NCBI GenBank assembly: GCA_018694115.1
Contig: JABHNB010000013.1
Location: forward strand, 1-41,287
Length of the DNA stretch: 41,287 bases
Source: an archaeon
Lineage (GTDB): Archaea; Nanobdellota; Nanobdellia; Pacearchaeales; GW2011-AR1
Reading direction: 5' to 3'
Position numbers and translations under genes: made by a program
Shown here: one piece after another, positions 6,801 through 14,453 of the stretch
Layout of the letters: each line of letters starts with the position of its first letter
Position numbering within the stretch: position 1 is the stretch's first letter
The notes under the pieces: generated by a model
Databases searched by the model: none
Seen by the model: the letters and a program-made list of their open reading frames with translations, nothing else
Told to the model about the DNA's origin: nothing

Positions 6801-9622
6801 CACCCCTTCTTTAAGTCAAATGGAATAATTGCGGGGAGGTTTTCATTATTTCCCGATTTGTAATACTTTACAGTGGGTTTCCTATAAACATATGAACATT
6901 CTCCTGCCTCTCCACCAGCCTTAGTAAAAACATATCCCCTCATCTTTCTAATTTCAGCATCACTAGCTTTGACCCACTGATCTCCATCCAATCGGTAAGA
7001 CTCATTAACTGCCATATTTCCCGTCAGGCTTTGTCCCATCTTCAAAACATAATTCCTACCATCCAAATTAAGATACTGAATCTTATCCTTTGCTCCCCAG
7101 CCTTCAACTCCATTCAAACTACCATAACTACCGTAAGTCTCACCGCCCCAACTTAATGTCTTAACGTTCTTACTTAAAACAGTCTGAACAACAGGGTTCT
7201 TTCCAGAACCGACCGCCCCACTAATCTTAGCTGCAGCCGCAGCCTTTGTTTCAGCAGCTTGCTGCTGCAATACCGCACTATTCAGAGCGCCATACATCTC
7301 AGCCTGAGAAACCTCTCCAGCGACACCATTACCTGCCAACTGCCTACTTAAAAGAACAGACCTAATTTGAGAAGTAGTAGTCAAACTTGAAGGATCAACC
7401 TCAAATGTCTCATTATTCTTTACTACAGTTATCTTATCACTACCCAGAAGTCCCCGAAGGTCCGTAAGGTAAGCCTCATCATTCTTAATCCCCCCCTTTT
7501 CAAAAACTCCCGCTTCAGTAGAATGTGCCTCAATCTTTGGATCCATTTGACCATTCACCACATTCAATCCGTCTTTCATCGCACTAACATCTCTATCGAT
7601 ATCACTAGCAAGATCATTATAACATTTGGTCCTAGAAACTCCTGCGTGGTCACGATCACATATTTCCTTGTATCTCTTCATAACCTTTTGTCTTGCCAAA
7701 CTTTCCCCATCAAAGCCATTAAACATATTTTTCATCATCAGAACGGCAGAAGTAGCAAAACACGCCCCCTTCCATCCCTTAATCACACTACCAAGATTCT
7801 CAATAATGTTTTCCCAATCCTCAATGGTCTTATTCAAATTCTTAATCATCTCCCGAGTTTTAGCAGGACTTAATTGTATTCCCCGTTTCTCAATCCCAAT
7901 CCGATAAGTAAAATTAGCTTCAGTTCTATCATTCTTAACTTCAGGAATCAGAGAAACATAAGCAATTTCAGTAACATCTACACTTCGAACATTGATTGAT
8001 CGTCCACCAAGAGAAGCCGAATCTCCCTCGGGGATTATTGCACTTTCCTTCTTTTTCTTGGCATCTTTTTTGTTATTGTAATAATCTATATCTACCTTCC
8101 CAGGCAAAATCTCATCGATAATCAAATATTCATCGGAAGAAAAATTAATTCTTTGATCTTCAACAACATTTTGTGTTGCACTTCCAATCTTTATAGTTGC
8201 CTTCTTCTTTCCCTCATCCACTTTCTTAAAATCTTCAAGCGAAATAAAGTAATACTTGTTATTCACAAGGGCTGTATGATAAGCATTACTGTAATTCCAT
8301 TTTCCTAATCTCATAAGATCTTGCTTCACCTTAGATATAGCACTAGAAGTCGGATATGAATCAATAAACAGCGTCATCAAAGCTTCTTGAGTTTTATATT
8401 TCCCATTTTTCTGAGCCATCAAAATCTGTTCAAATAAGGCTTCTTCCCCATAGGGTTCCCCATTTTCTTTCTCTTCAGCCCGATATTCCTCGATTAATTC
8501 ATTGACGGTGTCATTAGCTTTCTTGAAATAATTATCAATCCTTGAATCAGATGCCTCAGTCAATCCCGTTTTATTATCCTTTTCTTGTAAACTCAATGTA
8601 AACTTTTGACCAGGGCAAGAAAGTTTAACAGTTACATTGTTAGTTTTATTTCCGATAGTCAAATCCTGAACAGTACACTGATTATTAAGAATCTTGCTAC
8701 CTTTCCTTACCCAAATTTCATTGCCATCCACATCCAGCTTAACCATATTCTCTGGAGCGACAACCTTATTCAGCTTAACCTTCAATCCAGCCTTACAATA
8801 ATATCCTGGAAAGTAGATCAGGTTACTGGTCTCTCCTTCTTTCAAATTAAATGTTCTAAAAACATTATCCTTATCAGTTAACAGTTCAATTTGTGCAACT
8901 CCCTGACCAACCCCCTTAACCCGAACATAGCCTCGACCATTCCAAAAAGAAGATGCCTCAAAGTTCTGCTCCCACTCAGAACGGCTCATTGCAGGAAGAT
9001 AATAATCTGACGCCCCAACACCATAGGCCCCTTCAGAATCATAACGGATAGTAGCAGTTAAATTGCCTGCGATCCACTCTTCCATATCCTCTTCTACACG
9101 ATTCTGTTTCAAAACAATAACAACATATCCAATATTATTCAACATTGGATCTCCCAATAAGGTCTTATAAGATCTAACTGCTGCACGAGCAGGATGAAAA
9201 CTAATTCCTGCAATTCCTTCAGGTTTATCTCCCTTAAACGAAATAGATTTGATAGAAGATACTTTAATCAACGGATTGATTCTAAGAGCATCAAGCTTAC
9301 AAAAAACCGGAACGTTTTGTTCCTCTAATAAATCAGATCTAACAACTGCAGGCGAACATCCCCCTGGGGGAATTCCAATAAGAAAATCTGTTGTAGCCTC
9401 ACACTGGCCACTCTCCATTCGACTCAAAATAGGCCAATACTCCCTCATTTGACTAGAACTATAGATATTATTAAACGTAGGCTGATTAGCCTGCCAGTTA
9501 TTATTGAGTCCACTAAAACCCCCCGAGCCATAACCTCCCCCGAATGCTGCAGCAGAAACTCCCAGAGTCATAAAGATTCCGATTAATAACATTCCAATAA
9601 TCAATTCAGTACGCCGTACCAT
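3869..9622 (-). CDS. Giant secreted protein with C-terminal GXGXG-type repeats
   Basis: This 1917-residue protein starts with a signal peptide (about residues 4-26, ending VSAAAFGGG), so it is likely exported. The body is unrecognised, with scattered cysteines and a Cys-dense stretch around residues 1085-1190 (DCQW, NTCDPVICPTSRC, SIALC). There is a charged helical region at about 610-690 and an Ala/Gln-rich stretch near 785. After a Glu/Gly-rich linker near 1600, residues about 1779-1890 form six units of about 19 residues of the type VGxxMxGGxIxIxG, like the right-handed beta-helix of GXGXG domains (glutamate synthase C-terminus, FwdC). Its ATG overlaps the upstream gene's stop (TAATG), indicating translational coupling. 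Function unknown; a structural or surface role is inferred. Confidence 0.85.
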   Translation of the reverse strand: MVRRTELIIGMLLIGIFMTLGVSAAAFGGGYGSGGFSGLNNNWQANQPTFNNIYSSSQMREYWPILSRMESGQCEATTDFLIGIPPGGCSPAVVRSDLLEEQNVPVFCKLDALRINPLIKVSSIKSISFKGDKPEGIAGISFHPARAAVRSYKTLLGDPMLNNIGYVVIVLKQNRVEEDMEEWIAGNLTATIRYDSEGAYGVGASDYYLPAMSRSEWEQNFEASSFWNGRGYVRVKGVGQGVAQIELLTDKDNVFRTFNLKEGETSNLIYFPGYYCKAGLKVKLNKVVAPENMVKLDVDGNEIWVRKGSKILNNQCTVQDLTIGNKTNNVTVKLSCPGQKFTLSLQEKDNKTGLTEASDSRIDNYFKKANDTVNELIEEYRAEEKENGEPYGEEALFEQILMAQKNGKYKTQEALMTLFIDSYPTSSAISKVKQDLMRLGKWNYSNAYHTALVNNKYYFISLEDFKKVDEGKKKATIKIGSATQNVVEDQRINFSSDEYLIIDEILPGKVDIDYYNNKKDAKKKKESAIIPEGDSASLGGRSINVRSVDVTEIAYVSLIPEVKNDRTEANFTYRIGIEKRGIQLSPAKTREMIKNLNKTIEDWENIIENLGSVIKGWKGACFATSAVLMMKNMFNGFDGESLARQKVMKRYKEICDRDHAGVSRTKCYNDLASDIDRDVSAMKDGLNVVNGQMDPKIEAHSTEAGVFEKGGIKNDEAYLTDLRGLLGSDKITVVKNNETFEVDPSSLTTTSQIRSVLLSRQLAGNGVAGEVSQAEMYGALNSAVLQQQAAETKAAAAAKISGAVGSGKNPVVQTVLSKNVKTLSWGGETYGSYGSLNGVEGWGAKDKIQYLNLDGRNYVLKMGQSLTGNMAVNESYRLDGDQWVKASDAEIRKMRGYVFTKAGGEAGECSYVYRKPTVKYYKSGNNENLPAIIPFDLKKGWYVMVPNSAGTFIDNSPQGYTAAGDVKYFKICNVGPNGLMENGQYPDDVCQSFDANSAGSVDRFIPCPSLKPEKVKELYSKAREAIRQASSQAGQRIINILGQSIDLGPPMSDTGDFECQDFMSPEDCQWMFNTCDPVICPTSRCDLGGKMPVSDVVQTGIIGSIALCLPNAQEGIFVPVCLTGIHAGLDSYVSILKSERDCLELSLETGEHVGICDEITSIYLCEFFWRQLSPVMDLLIPRFVEGLYGGFQGTRGGGEYLTVQHSWDNLQKGIDFFQNDYAQNAFKAFRVRNVQEAGGEVCRAFVGTTIPTSAEGLNNLLEPESPTQFYAHFSERTFSEATVPATSHYKLYYHIYAGNDKGVQYQIYLKNPPQSTYYRTNPSVHVKNGFIPRGEEADESIDFTAPSGYKELCVVVDAKEECGFKQVTTDFGLDYIQKKYVEEQASETNINTEKECISGTKSAIPLINPNIQAGAEEAIQPEIALRGIVRICASANPEAGVTSTNANSSRWKAVGTCGTPDLTCWLDINSVENDLKSIEAIDNSTLSILDESRGLLNNTRQSYQDVQKELAFLRENIPKLVDGDLASDETPRVVGYIRRLNTIIGVGDIFPQGTNANRAEALSWRAAIYRMIVEFNGRGKVNSKEVVAAAKKGVGVTDIPVDLAGELTAGEGEEESTTVEGNAAEEVNGAEKKKGFSFYGPGIFFEGIPTGMYVEEKTGDRHYVIFEIDSDQEIGKIIEGRISFGKIKNAKSEKVIVHASNLKKYGLNEDLEFYRLGVLEGIVNTLKGYSDEESDTSEEGGESSKVVTLDVILYNDNDDVDKLNDGEYDKITVTGRILGDLGDSMNRGEIVIEGNVEGYVGNFMGGGRITVEGTAEGPVGTLLDGGEIIIEEDAEGPVGTSMTLGDITIGGDARSSVGDSMSGGDIVIEGEVNYPIGEDSSGGEIRIRQSQLYLEDKIGDNVGAQIYYWDEEWFPFL

Positions 9623-11562
9623 TATTCGAATTCGAGATAGATTATCTCATCCTCCACTTTATCATAATTGGTTCTTAATCCATCCAAACTCTTCGGGGTT
9701 TCAAATAATGGAATCCTAATATTCAATTCTTCGGAATCTCTCAGTTGACCTTCCGTGAAGTAATCTTGATTCTTTCCACCACCAACAACTGCAAAACTAA
9801 CTTCGGTCTCAGGCAAGTTTACATCAAAACATTTTTCCTCTTGCGCTCCAAATAATCCCCCAAGGCCCTCCTGGGGAACATCAACACATCGAGTATCATC
9901 AATCTTAGGAAATTTCAAGCTAGAATTCTTATAAACATATACGCTGATGTTATATGAACCATCAATCAGTTCCACACTAGTCATATCGGGGTACAAGACT
10001 GTTTGAGAATAATCCTCAGAATCAAATGACAATAAAGCCATTTCAACTTCCTTTCCAAGATCCAATGAAACATTATACTTCCTATCCAAAACAATATCTG
10101 CAAAATCTTCAGCATTGGTAGAAATTTGATATTGTTCATCAGCAAACCCGTCAGCACTAGCAAGGATAAATCCATTCACACAAGAAGGAACCTCTGCAGC
10201 TAAAACTGCTGCGCCACCTTCAATCTCAGTATCTCCAATTTCACAACGAGAGTTCAGACACTTAAATCTAATCCGGGCCTCAATAGGATTCAACTCGGAA
10301 TCATAAGTTCGAATATCAACATTTTGATTTCTAAATTCGCATACTTCAGATTCAAGTGATTCCCCATAAACGGAAGGTAAAGCCTCCCTAGCCTGATTTT
10401 TGCTGATTACAACAGCAATAGGGAACTGGAAAAGTTCAGCATTATCATAGAACTGAATCAAAACAGGGAAATCAATATCGTAAACTAGTTTGTAAGGAAC
10501 GTAACAAAAGCCCATTATTCCTAATCCCTCTTGGAGACCCACCGGTTCAACGACTCGGTCACCGAAAATCTCAATTCGAGTAGGCCAATCAGAAGAATAA
10601 ATAAAATTCACATTCTCATCGATATTTCGTCCAATGTCCGTCACGAAATAATCATTCTCTTGTGATGCAAGATCATAATAACTTCCGCCCAACTTCAACG
10701 CAGGAACATTCGCCATAAGCCCCTCAACCAAATCGTTCTGGATCTGTTCATCGACAAAAAGCTTAGGTGCACAGGTAATTTCAACGCCAGTCACAGGAGC
10801 ATAAAGCCTCATCACATCTAAGGCATAGGCCTCAAGAAAAGCATTTTCCTTTTCAAAGTTGTAAACATCCATTGCCAAATCAAAGAACTTACCCAACTTA
10901 CTCTTAACACTAATATCATGGTTTCCCACCACCGTAGACTGGCCATCAAAAAGGATTGTTAGGCCATTTGCAAAACTAACATCAACATCAAGATTATTTA
11001 TTGAAACATCCATAATAGAACCTTCTTCGATAAAAACAGTATAACCCTGTAAGGAAAAGTCGGAAAAGTCACAATCCACTAGCCTCTCTGCAATATATTT
11101 TTCTAATTCTTCTTCCATTCCAGATTTAGTAGGTACTTGTTCACGAAGAATATTATTTCCAGAGACATACATCCAATATGGGACCGGTTGTCCAAGAAAA
11201 TCAAGTTGAGACGAGAAAGGCATGTATTGTGAACCTGGCACGAACTCCGGAGTCTCGATATATCCTCCCTGTTCTCCAAGCAAACTAATTCCTTCAGCAG
11301 TAATATCCTCCACACAACTTAGATAATAATCATATACTGGCCTCATATTTTGAGGAACACTTGTCCCAAAAGAATCTCGCAAGGTAAAATAAGCAATAAC
11401 TCCCCCGACAATAACAATCGCCAAAATAATAAAAATAGTAACCTGCCCCCTAACTCCGATATTTGGAGTACCTCGTGAGAGGTTCTTGTGCCGGGAACCG
11501 CGTGAGGCGGTACACCGGGCGGTGAGTCCAGACTTATTCTTTCCACCCCTCAATTTATTCAT
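9622..11562 (-). CDS. Pilin-like single-anchor secreted protein (QVTIFIILA type)
   Basis: This 646-residue protein has one N-terminal hydrophobic segment (GQVTIFIILAIVIVGGVIAYF, from about residue 39), preceded by Arg-Gly, resembling a pilin-like or anchor signal. The rest is predicted extracellular and contains several Cys residues (VCEFRNQN, KCLNSRCEIG). A segment near 455-510 looks like an Ig- or carboxypeptidase-regulatory-like beta domain. The family is unrecognised. The start ATG at 11562 overlaps the stop of a 43-residue gene (ATGA), and the stop overlaps the start of the giant secreted protein, so the three genes form one unit. Residues about 12-36 are encoded by an unusually GC-rich, hairpin-forming stretch that looks inserted. 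Confidence 0.8.
   Translation of the reverse strand: MNKLRGGKNKSGLTARCTASRGSRHKNLSRGTPNIGVRGQVTIFIILAIVIVGGVIAYFTLRDSFGTSVPQNMRPVYDYYLSCVEDITAEGISLLGEQGGYIETPEFVPGSQYMPFSSQLDFLGQPVPYWMYVSGNNILREQVPTKSGMEEELEKYIAERLVDCDFSDFSLQGYTVFIEEGSIMDVSINNLDVDVSFANGLTILFDGQSTVVGNHDISVKSKLGKFFDLAMDVYNFEKENAFLEAYALDVMRLYAPVTGVEITCAPKLFVDEQIQNDLVEGLMANVPALKLGGSYYDLASQENDYFVTDIGRNIDENVNFIYSSDWPTRIEIFGDRVVEPVGLQEGLGIMGFCYVPYKLVYDIDFPVLIQFYDNAELFQFPIAVVISKNQAREALPSVYGESLESEVCEFRNQNVDIRTYDSELNPIEARIRFKCLNSRCEIGDTEIEGGAAVLAAEVPSCVNGFILASADGFADEQYQISTNAEDFADIVLDRKYNVSLDLGKEVEMALLSFDSEDYSQTVLYPDMTSVELIDGSYNISVYVYKNSSLKFPKIDDTRCVDVPQEGLGGLFGAQEEKCFDVNLPETEVSFAVVGGGKNQDYFTEGQLRDSEELNIRIPLFETPKSLDGLRTNYDKVEDEIIYLEFE
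11470..11523. repeat. GC-rich cluster of small palindromes inside a coding N-terminus
   Basis: Three adjacent palindromes occur in AT-rich surroundings: ACCTC-GTGA-GAGGT (11470-11483), ACCGC-GTGAG-GCGGT (11497-11511) and ACCG-GG-CGGT (11514-11523). Two share the GTGA loop. They encode a low-complexity basic linker upstream of the membrane segment of the 646-residue protein. This resembles a small repetitive extragenic-type element that landed in frame. Confidence 0.45.
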
Positions 11563-11690
11563 TTTTTACCACCATTTTTTACTTTTCCCTCAATCAACTT
11601 CATAATTTCGCTATTAATATCCTTTTGTATACTTGATTTAAACTTCTTCCAAAGCTCTTCGTCCTCTACTAAAAGTAAATATTTCTTCAT
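11559..11690 (-). CDS. 43-residue protein, possible ribbon-helix-helix regulator
   Basis: The ATG at 11690 opens a 43-codon frame (begins MKKYLLLVEDEELWKKFKSS, ends KNGGKK). A short beta-strand-like start, an amphipathic helix with a Trp, a turn (DINSE) and a second helix (IMKLIEGKV) fit the minimal ribbon-helix-helix fold in size and pattern. No family assignment is certain. Its stop overlaps the ATG of the 646-residue gene (ATGA), placing it first in the surface operon. A TATA-like TTTATAAG lies at about 11729-11736. Two palindromes sit just upstream of that box, which would suit autoregulation. It is a real gene by overlap and promoter; the function is a guess. Confidence 0.5.
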   Translation of the reverse strand: MKKYLLLVEDEELWKKFKSSIQKDINSEIMKLIEGKVKNGGKK

Positions 11691-11740
11691 TCCCTCAATC
11701 AACCTCTATCCGAACAAGAAACAATCACTTATAAATCTTT

Positions 11741-11776
11741 CTTAGTAAGTTACTAAGTAAGTTAGTTACTAAGTAA
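11741..11776 (-). promoter_or_regulatory. Tandem TTACTNAGTAA palindromes upstream of the surface operon
   Basis: Perfect palindromes TTACTAAGTAA lie at 11750-11760 and 11766-11776, 16 bases apart, inside a 13-base direct repeat AGTTACTAAGTAA. A shorter related palindrome CTTAGTAAG is at 11741-11749. They sit immediately upstream of the TATA-like box for the 43-residue gene. Tandem palindromes are typical of operators bound by small dimeric regulators. Confidence 0.5.
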
Positions 11777-11824
11777 AACAAAACACACTCCAAAAGATTA
11801 AGAATTCAAAAAAATCTCTTTCCC

Positions 11825-13540
11825 CTAAGCTATACAAGCCCCATTGGAACAGCCATTTACACAATCAACCTGGATAAGCTTCTTCTCCGCACCATTACAA
11901 TAATATTCATTCAATAAGTTTCCCTCACAAAAATCAGAAGACATAACTCCTTCGGAAGAAGCCGTTGTTTCTCCAAAAGTTCCATAAAAAATTCCCCCAT
12001 CAGAATCTTCACAATAAGCTTCTTCAGCAGCAAAATCAGAAACATGCTCCGGACCATATAACTTAAAATTCCTGAGTTTTATCGCACCACCATTATAGGA
12101 GCTAACCCAACCCGCCCAAAGCCTAACAAAGGGATCAACATAAGTACCATATACCGGGACAGATTCCCAATTACCATTATCAACCCTTGCAAAAAGAGTG
12201 TTCTCTGGAGTAAAGTACCAATCAATCTTTACAAACCGATCTTCAAAACCATCCCAACCGTCCTCGATGAAAAAGGTCTTACCCCGATAAATAATACCGG
12301 AATTCCTACCATGGTATGCCGCAATATAAATGGCAGGAGTATACTTCCCAGGATAATCCGGAGATTTAGTTCTATTTTCAATCTGAATAACAAAATTCCG
12401 GTCAACAGTAGCATCCCTATATCCTCCAACAATAGCCAAGGGAGTAAGTCTCCATCCCTGTATTAAATTTTCATTGAAAACTATATCCTTAAAATTAACC
12501 TCTATCGATCCTGCCCAGGAATCAAATGTGGGTAAATCCTTAGAAACAATTCGCTGATGTTTGTGAACCCCATATAGTCCCTCCGCCCTAAGGGTATTGC
12601 CACCCTCCCCATCAGGATCAACCCCCAAATATCCTCCATTCCGATAACTATCCCATGCCCCATAAGAACCATCCGCCTGTAAGTCTCCCTCGCCCAAGAG
12701 AGTATCCCCATCAGACCAAGTCGCAACCATAAAGGAAGAATCCTCCCAAGTCTCACACTCCCTCCCAAAAGACTCCCTCAAGATAACAAAATCATCAAGA
12801 TCCGCATCCCCATCACCATCAAAATCTGCATCTCCCCAGGTCATCCCCTCCATATAACCCCAATGAGCAATAAAGATCTCCAAATCCAACCCATCAACAA
12901 CGCAATCACAATTAGCATCTCCCATAATACATTCCTCCTCCGCAGCGGCAGCAGCAGATTCAAAGTTTTCTAGAACTTCCGCATTTGAAATAATGATACT
13001 ATCCCCCTCAGCAATAACTTTTCCCTTCTTCAAACCTCTTGATTTAGCCACATTCCCAGTAATCAGTAAAGAAGAAACAACACCAATATTGACTCTCAAA
13101 TCTCCGGAATCCACAATTGGAAAAACATCTACAGATTCCGGCTCGCCATAATTAGTTAGATTAAACCTAAACAACTTTGTCGTCCCCGGAGCAGTCACAT
13201 TATCTGTCAAAATAGTATAATCTACTGAGCTCCCATTCACAGAAAACAAAACATCTATTCCCAAAAGTTCAACTTCATCATTTCCCCGTTTTATCTGAAC
13301 GCTCGCAAGCCCCGTCTCAGAATCAAAAACAGTATAACCCTCCCCAGTCACAATACTGAGTTCCACTTCTTCCTTCCCAGAGTCAATCTCCCTCGCAAGG
13401 GGTATGATAAACTTCCAAATAATCGCAACAGCAGCAACCACAATTAATACAATAAGAATAGTCGCAACAATTCCACTAATCCCTTTTTTCCGATTTCCAA
13501 GAGTTAGACATGAGAGTTTCCGATTCACTTCTTTTTGCAT
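11825..13540 (-). CDS. Archaeal type IV pilin-like protein with dockerin-like and lectin-like domains
   Basis: The start is ATG at 13540; a TATA-like TTTATATAA is centred about 26 bases upstream. The 571-residue protein has a class III (archaellin/pilin) signal: basic NRKKG, then ISGIVATILIVLIVVAAVAI. Residues about 58-145 are a pilin module also found in the gene at 25104-26951. Residues about 206-260 carry two Asp-rich loops, GDANCDCVVDGLDL and GDADFDGDGDADLDDF, the pattern of dockerin type I calcium-binding repeats. Residues about 265-500 resemble a concanavalin-like (LamG-type) carbohydrate-binding fold, and the C-terminus is Cys-rich. After signal cleavage it would sit in a pilus-like fibre or the membrane, displaying binding domains; this is inferred. 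Confidence 0.8.
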   Translation of the reverse strand: MQKEVNRKLSCLTLGNRKKGISGIVATILIVLIVVAAVAIIWKFIIPLAREIDSGKEEVELSIVTGEGYTVFDSETGLASVQIKRGNDEVELLGIDVLFSVNGSSVDYTILTDNVTAPGTTKLFRFNLTNYGEPESVDVFPIVDSGDLRVNIGVVSSLLITGNVAKSRGLKKGKVIAEGDSIIISNAEVLENFESAAAAAEEECIMGDANCDCVVDGLDLEIFIAHWGYMEGMTWGDADFDGDGDADLDDFVILRESFGRECETWEDSSFMVATWSDGDTLLGEGDLQADGSYGAWDSYRNGGYLGVDPDGEGGNTLRAEGLYGVHKHQRIVSKDLPTFDSWAGSIEVNFKDIVFNENLIQGWRLTPLAIVGGYRDATVDRNFVIQIENRTKSPDYPGKYTPAIYIAAYHGRNSGIIYRGKTFFIEDGWDGFEDRFVKIDWYFTPENTLFARVDNGNWESVPVYGTYVDPFVRLWAGWVSSYNGGAIKLRNFKLYGPEHVSDFAAEEAYCEDSDGGIFYGTFGETTASSEGVMSSDFCEGNLLNEYYCNGAEKKLIQVDCVNGCSNGACIA

Positions 13541-13612
13541 CAAATAATAACATTTTCAAATTATATAAATATTCCGAAGACAAAAATTCATAAAAAGGAA
13601 ATGACCCGGCCT

Positions 13613-13638
13613 GCGCGCTTCGCAAGTACCCTTCGGGT
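13613..13638. repeat. GC-rich double hairpin downstream of tRNA-Val
   Basis: GCG-CTT-CGC (13615-13623) and ACCC-TTC-GGGT (13628-13638) lie next to each other in AT-rich DNA, about 20 bases past the tRNA-Val 3' end on the minus strand and upstream of the pilin promoter. It may be a tRNA trailer or terminator, or a small repetitive element. Confidence 0.35.
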
Positions 13639-13657
13639 TAATCAAACTAAGTTCAAA

Positions 13658-13728
13658 TGGCCCCGCCAAGAATCGAACTTGGGCTTTATCGAAGTCAACG
13701 ATGCGTTCTACCATTAGACTACGGGGCC
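13658..13728 (-). tRNA. tRNA, anticodon GAC (Val) with atypical features
   Basis: The minus strand gives acceptor stem GGCCCCG/CGGGGCC with discriminator A and a T-arm of CCAAG-TTCGATT-CTTGG. The anticodon stem ATCG/CGAT encloses loop TTGACTT, so the anticodon reads GAC (Val). Unusual points are U at position 37, a C27-A43 mismatch, a C12-A23 mismatch in the D-stem, a four-base variable loop, and A15 opposite C48. The tRNA call is firm; the identity and functionality are less so. Confidence 0.75.
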
Positions 13729-13760
13729 ATAGACAACGAGGCCTATAAAATTATTGAGTA

Positions 13761-14060
13761 TTAGCTACTTTTAAGCTTTTTCCGCTTCCCTTTCCGTCCC
13801 CCAATAACCTGTCCCCAACTTCCACTAACAAACTCCACCCCCAAATCATCCGGATCAGTCTTAGCCAAATGACATAAATCTCTAAAAAAGTCCTCGGGCA
13901 TAAGCCTAACCCCTGAATAATAGTTCTTTAACGTAGAATAAGGAACATCAAATCCGAACTGCAAGATTCCCCGAACAGAAGGAGAACTCATACCTGCCAC
14001 CACCCGATCAAAGAACTTTTTCTGCATTCCTTTTCTGAATTTTACCCTTCTCAAAACCAT
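13761..14060 (-). CDS. Stand-alone HTH-like protein related to the LAGLIDADG protein's N-terminus
   Basis: The start is ATG at 14060, about 28 bases after a TATA-like TTTATAAA; a longer frame exists only with a TTG start. The 99-residue basic protein aligns by eye with residues 1-90 of the LAGLIDADG protein at 23727-24626. Both start R(V/I)K(F/L)xRG, both have a helix-turn-helix-like segment (FDVPYSTLKNYYSGVRLM against LSEVYVRHYLKKEKRLL), and both end with the signature SWGQVIGGRKGK (residues 81-92) against NWGRVKGGRLSSGK. No nuclease motifs are present. It is probably a DNA-binding protein that is either a remnant of such an endonuclease or a domesticated regulator. Confidence 0.75.
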   Translation of the reverse strand: MVLRRVKFRKGMQKKFFDRVVAGMSSPSVRGILQFGFDVPYSTLKNYYSGVRLMPEDFFRDLCHLAKTDPDDLGVEFVSGSWGQVIGGRKGKRKKLKSS

Positions 14061-14149
14061 ATTTAACCAAGTCAACCCCCATTTATAAAAATAACTGTGG
14101 GACCATACCTCCCCAAAACTTTAAAAGGCAATTTTTCACCCTAATTAAC

Positions 14150-14452
14150 ATGAAGAAGCCGAAAAAGACAAATAGATACTGTCCATTCTGTAAAAAGAAG
14201 ACAGAGCAGAAGGTAAAAGAACCTAGCTCAGGCAAGGCCTCAACACTTAAGAGAGGAGCAAAGCAAAGGGCAAGACTTAGGGGATCAAACCGAGGAATCG
14301 GAAATAAAGGCCGTTTCAGTCGTATGAAGAATCAAGCAAAAGGAAAGAGAAAGACAACTAAGAAAACTAATATTATGTACACTTGTACAGTATGCAAAAA
14401 ATCTAAATACCAGAAGAAAGGTAAAAGAACCTCAAAAATCGTAATAGAATAA
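14150..14452 (+). CDS. rpl44e: Large-subunit ribosomal protein eL42 (L44e)
   Basis: This 100-residue, very basic protein belongs to the archaeal/eukaryotic large subunit, near the E site. It has two CxxC zinc-binding pairs, CPFC at residues 11-14 and CTVC near 78-81, and the family pattern CPFCKKKTEQKV. A TATA-like CTTTAAAAGG lies about 27 bases before the ATG. It is followed after one base by eS1, so eL42, eS1 and ndk form an operon. In many archaea eL42 is next to eS27 and aIF2-alpha; here those lie 14 kb away. Confidence 0.95.
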   Translation: MKKPKKTNRYCPFCKKKTEQKVKEPSSGKASTLKRGAKQRARLRGSNRGIGNKGRFSRMKNQAKGKRKTTKKTNIMYTCTVCKKSKYQKKGKRTSKIVIE

Positions 14453-14453
14453 A

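Noticed and set aside
13658-13728. Reading the tRNA as Arg (TCG) or Ser (TGA)
   Set aside because: A TCG anticodon leaves no pairing in the anticodon stem, and TGA would need a long variable arm; only GAC gives a four-pair stem with a seven-base loop.
14061-14075. Longer start of the HTH-like protein (TTG at 14075)
   Set aside because: ATG at 14060 has the usual spacing to the TATA-like box, and the extra residues have no match in the LAGLIDADG protein.
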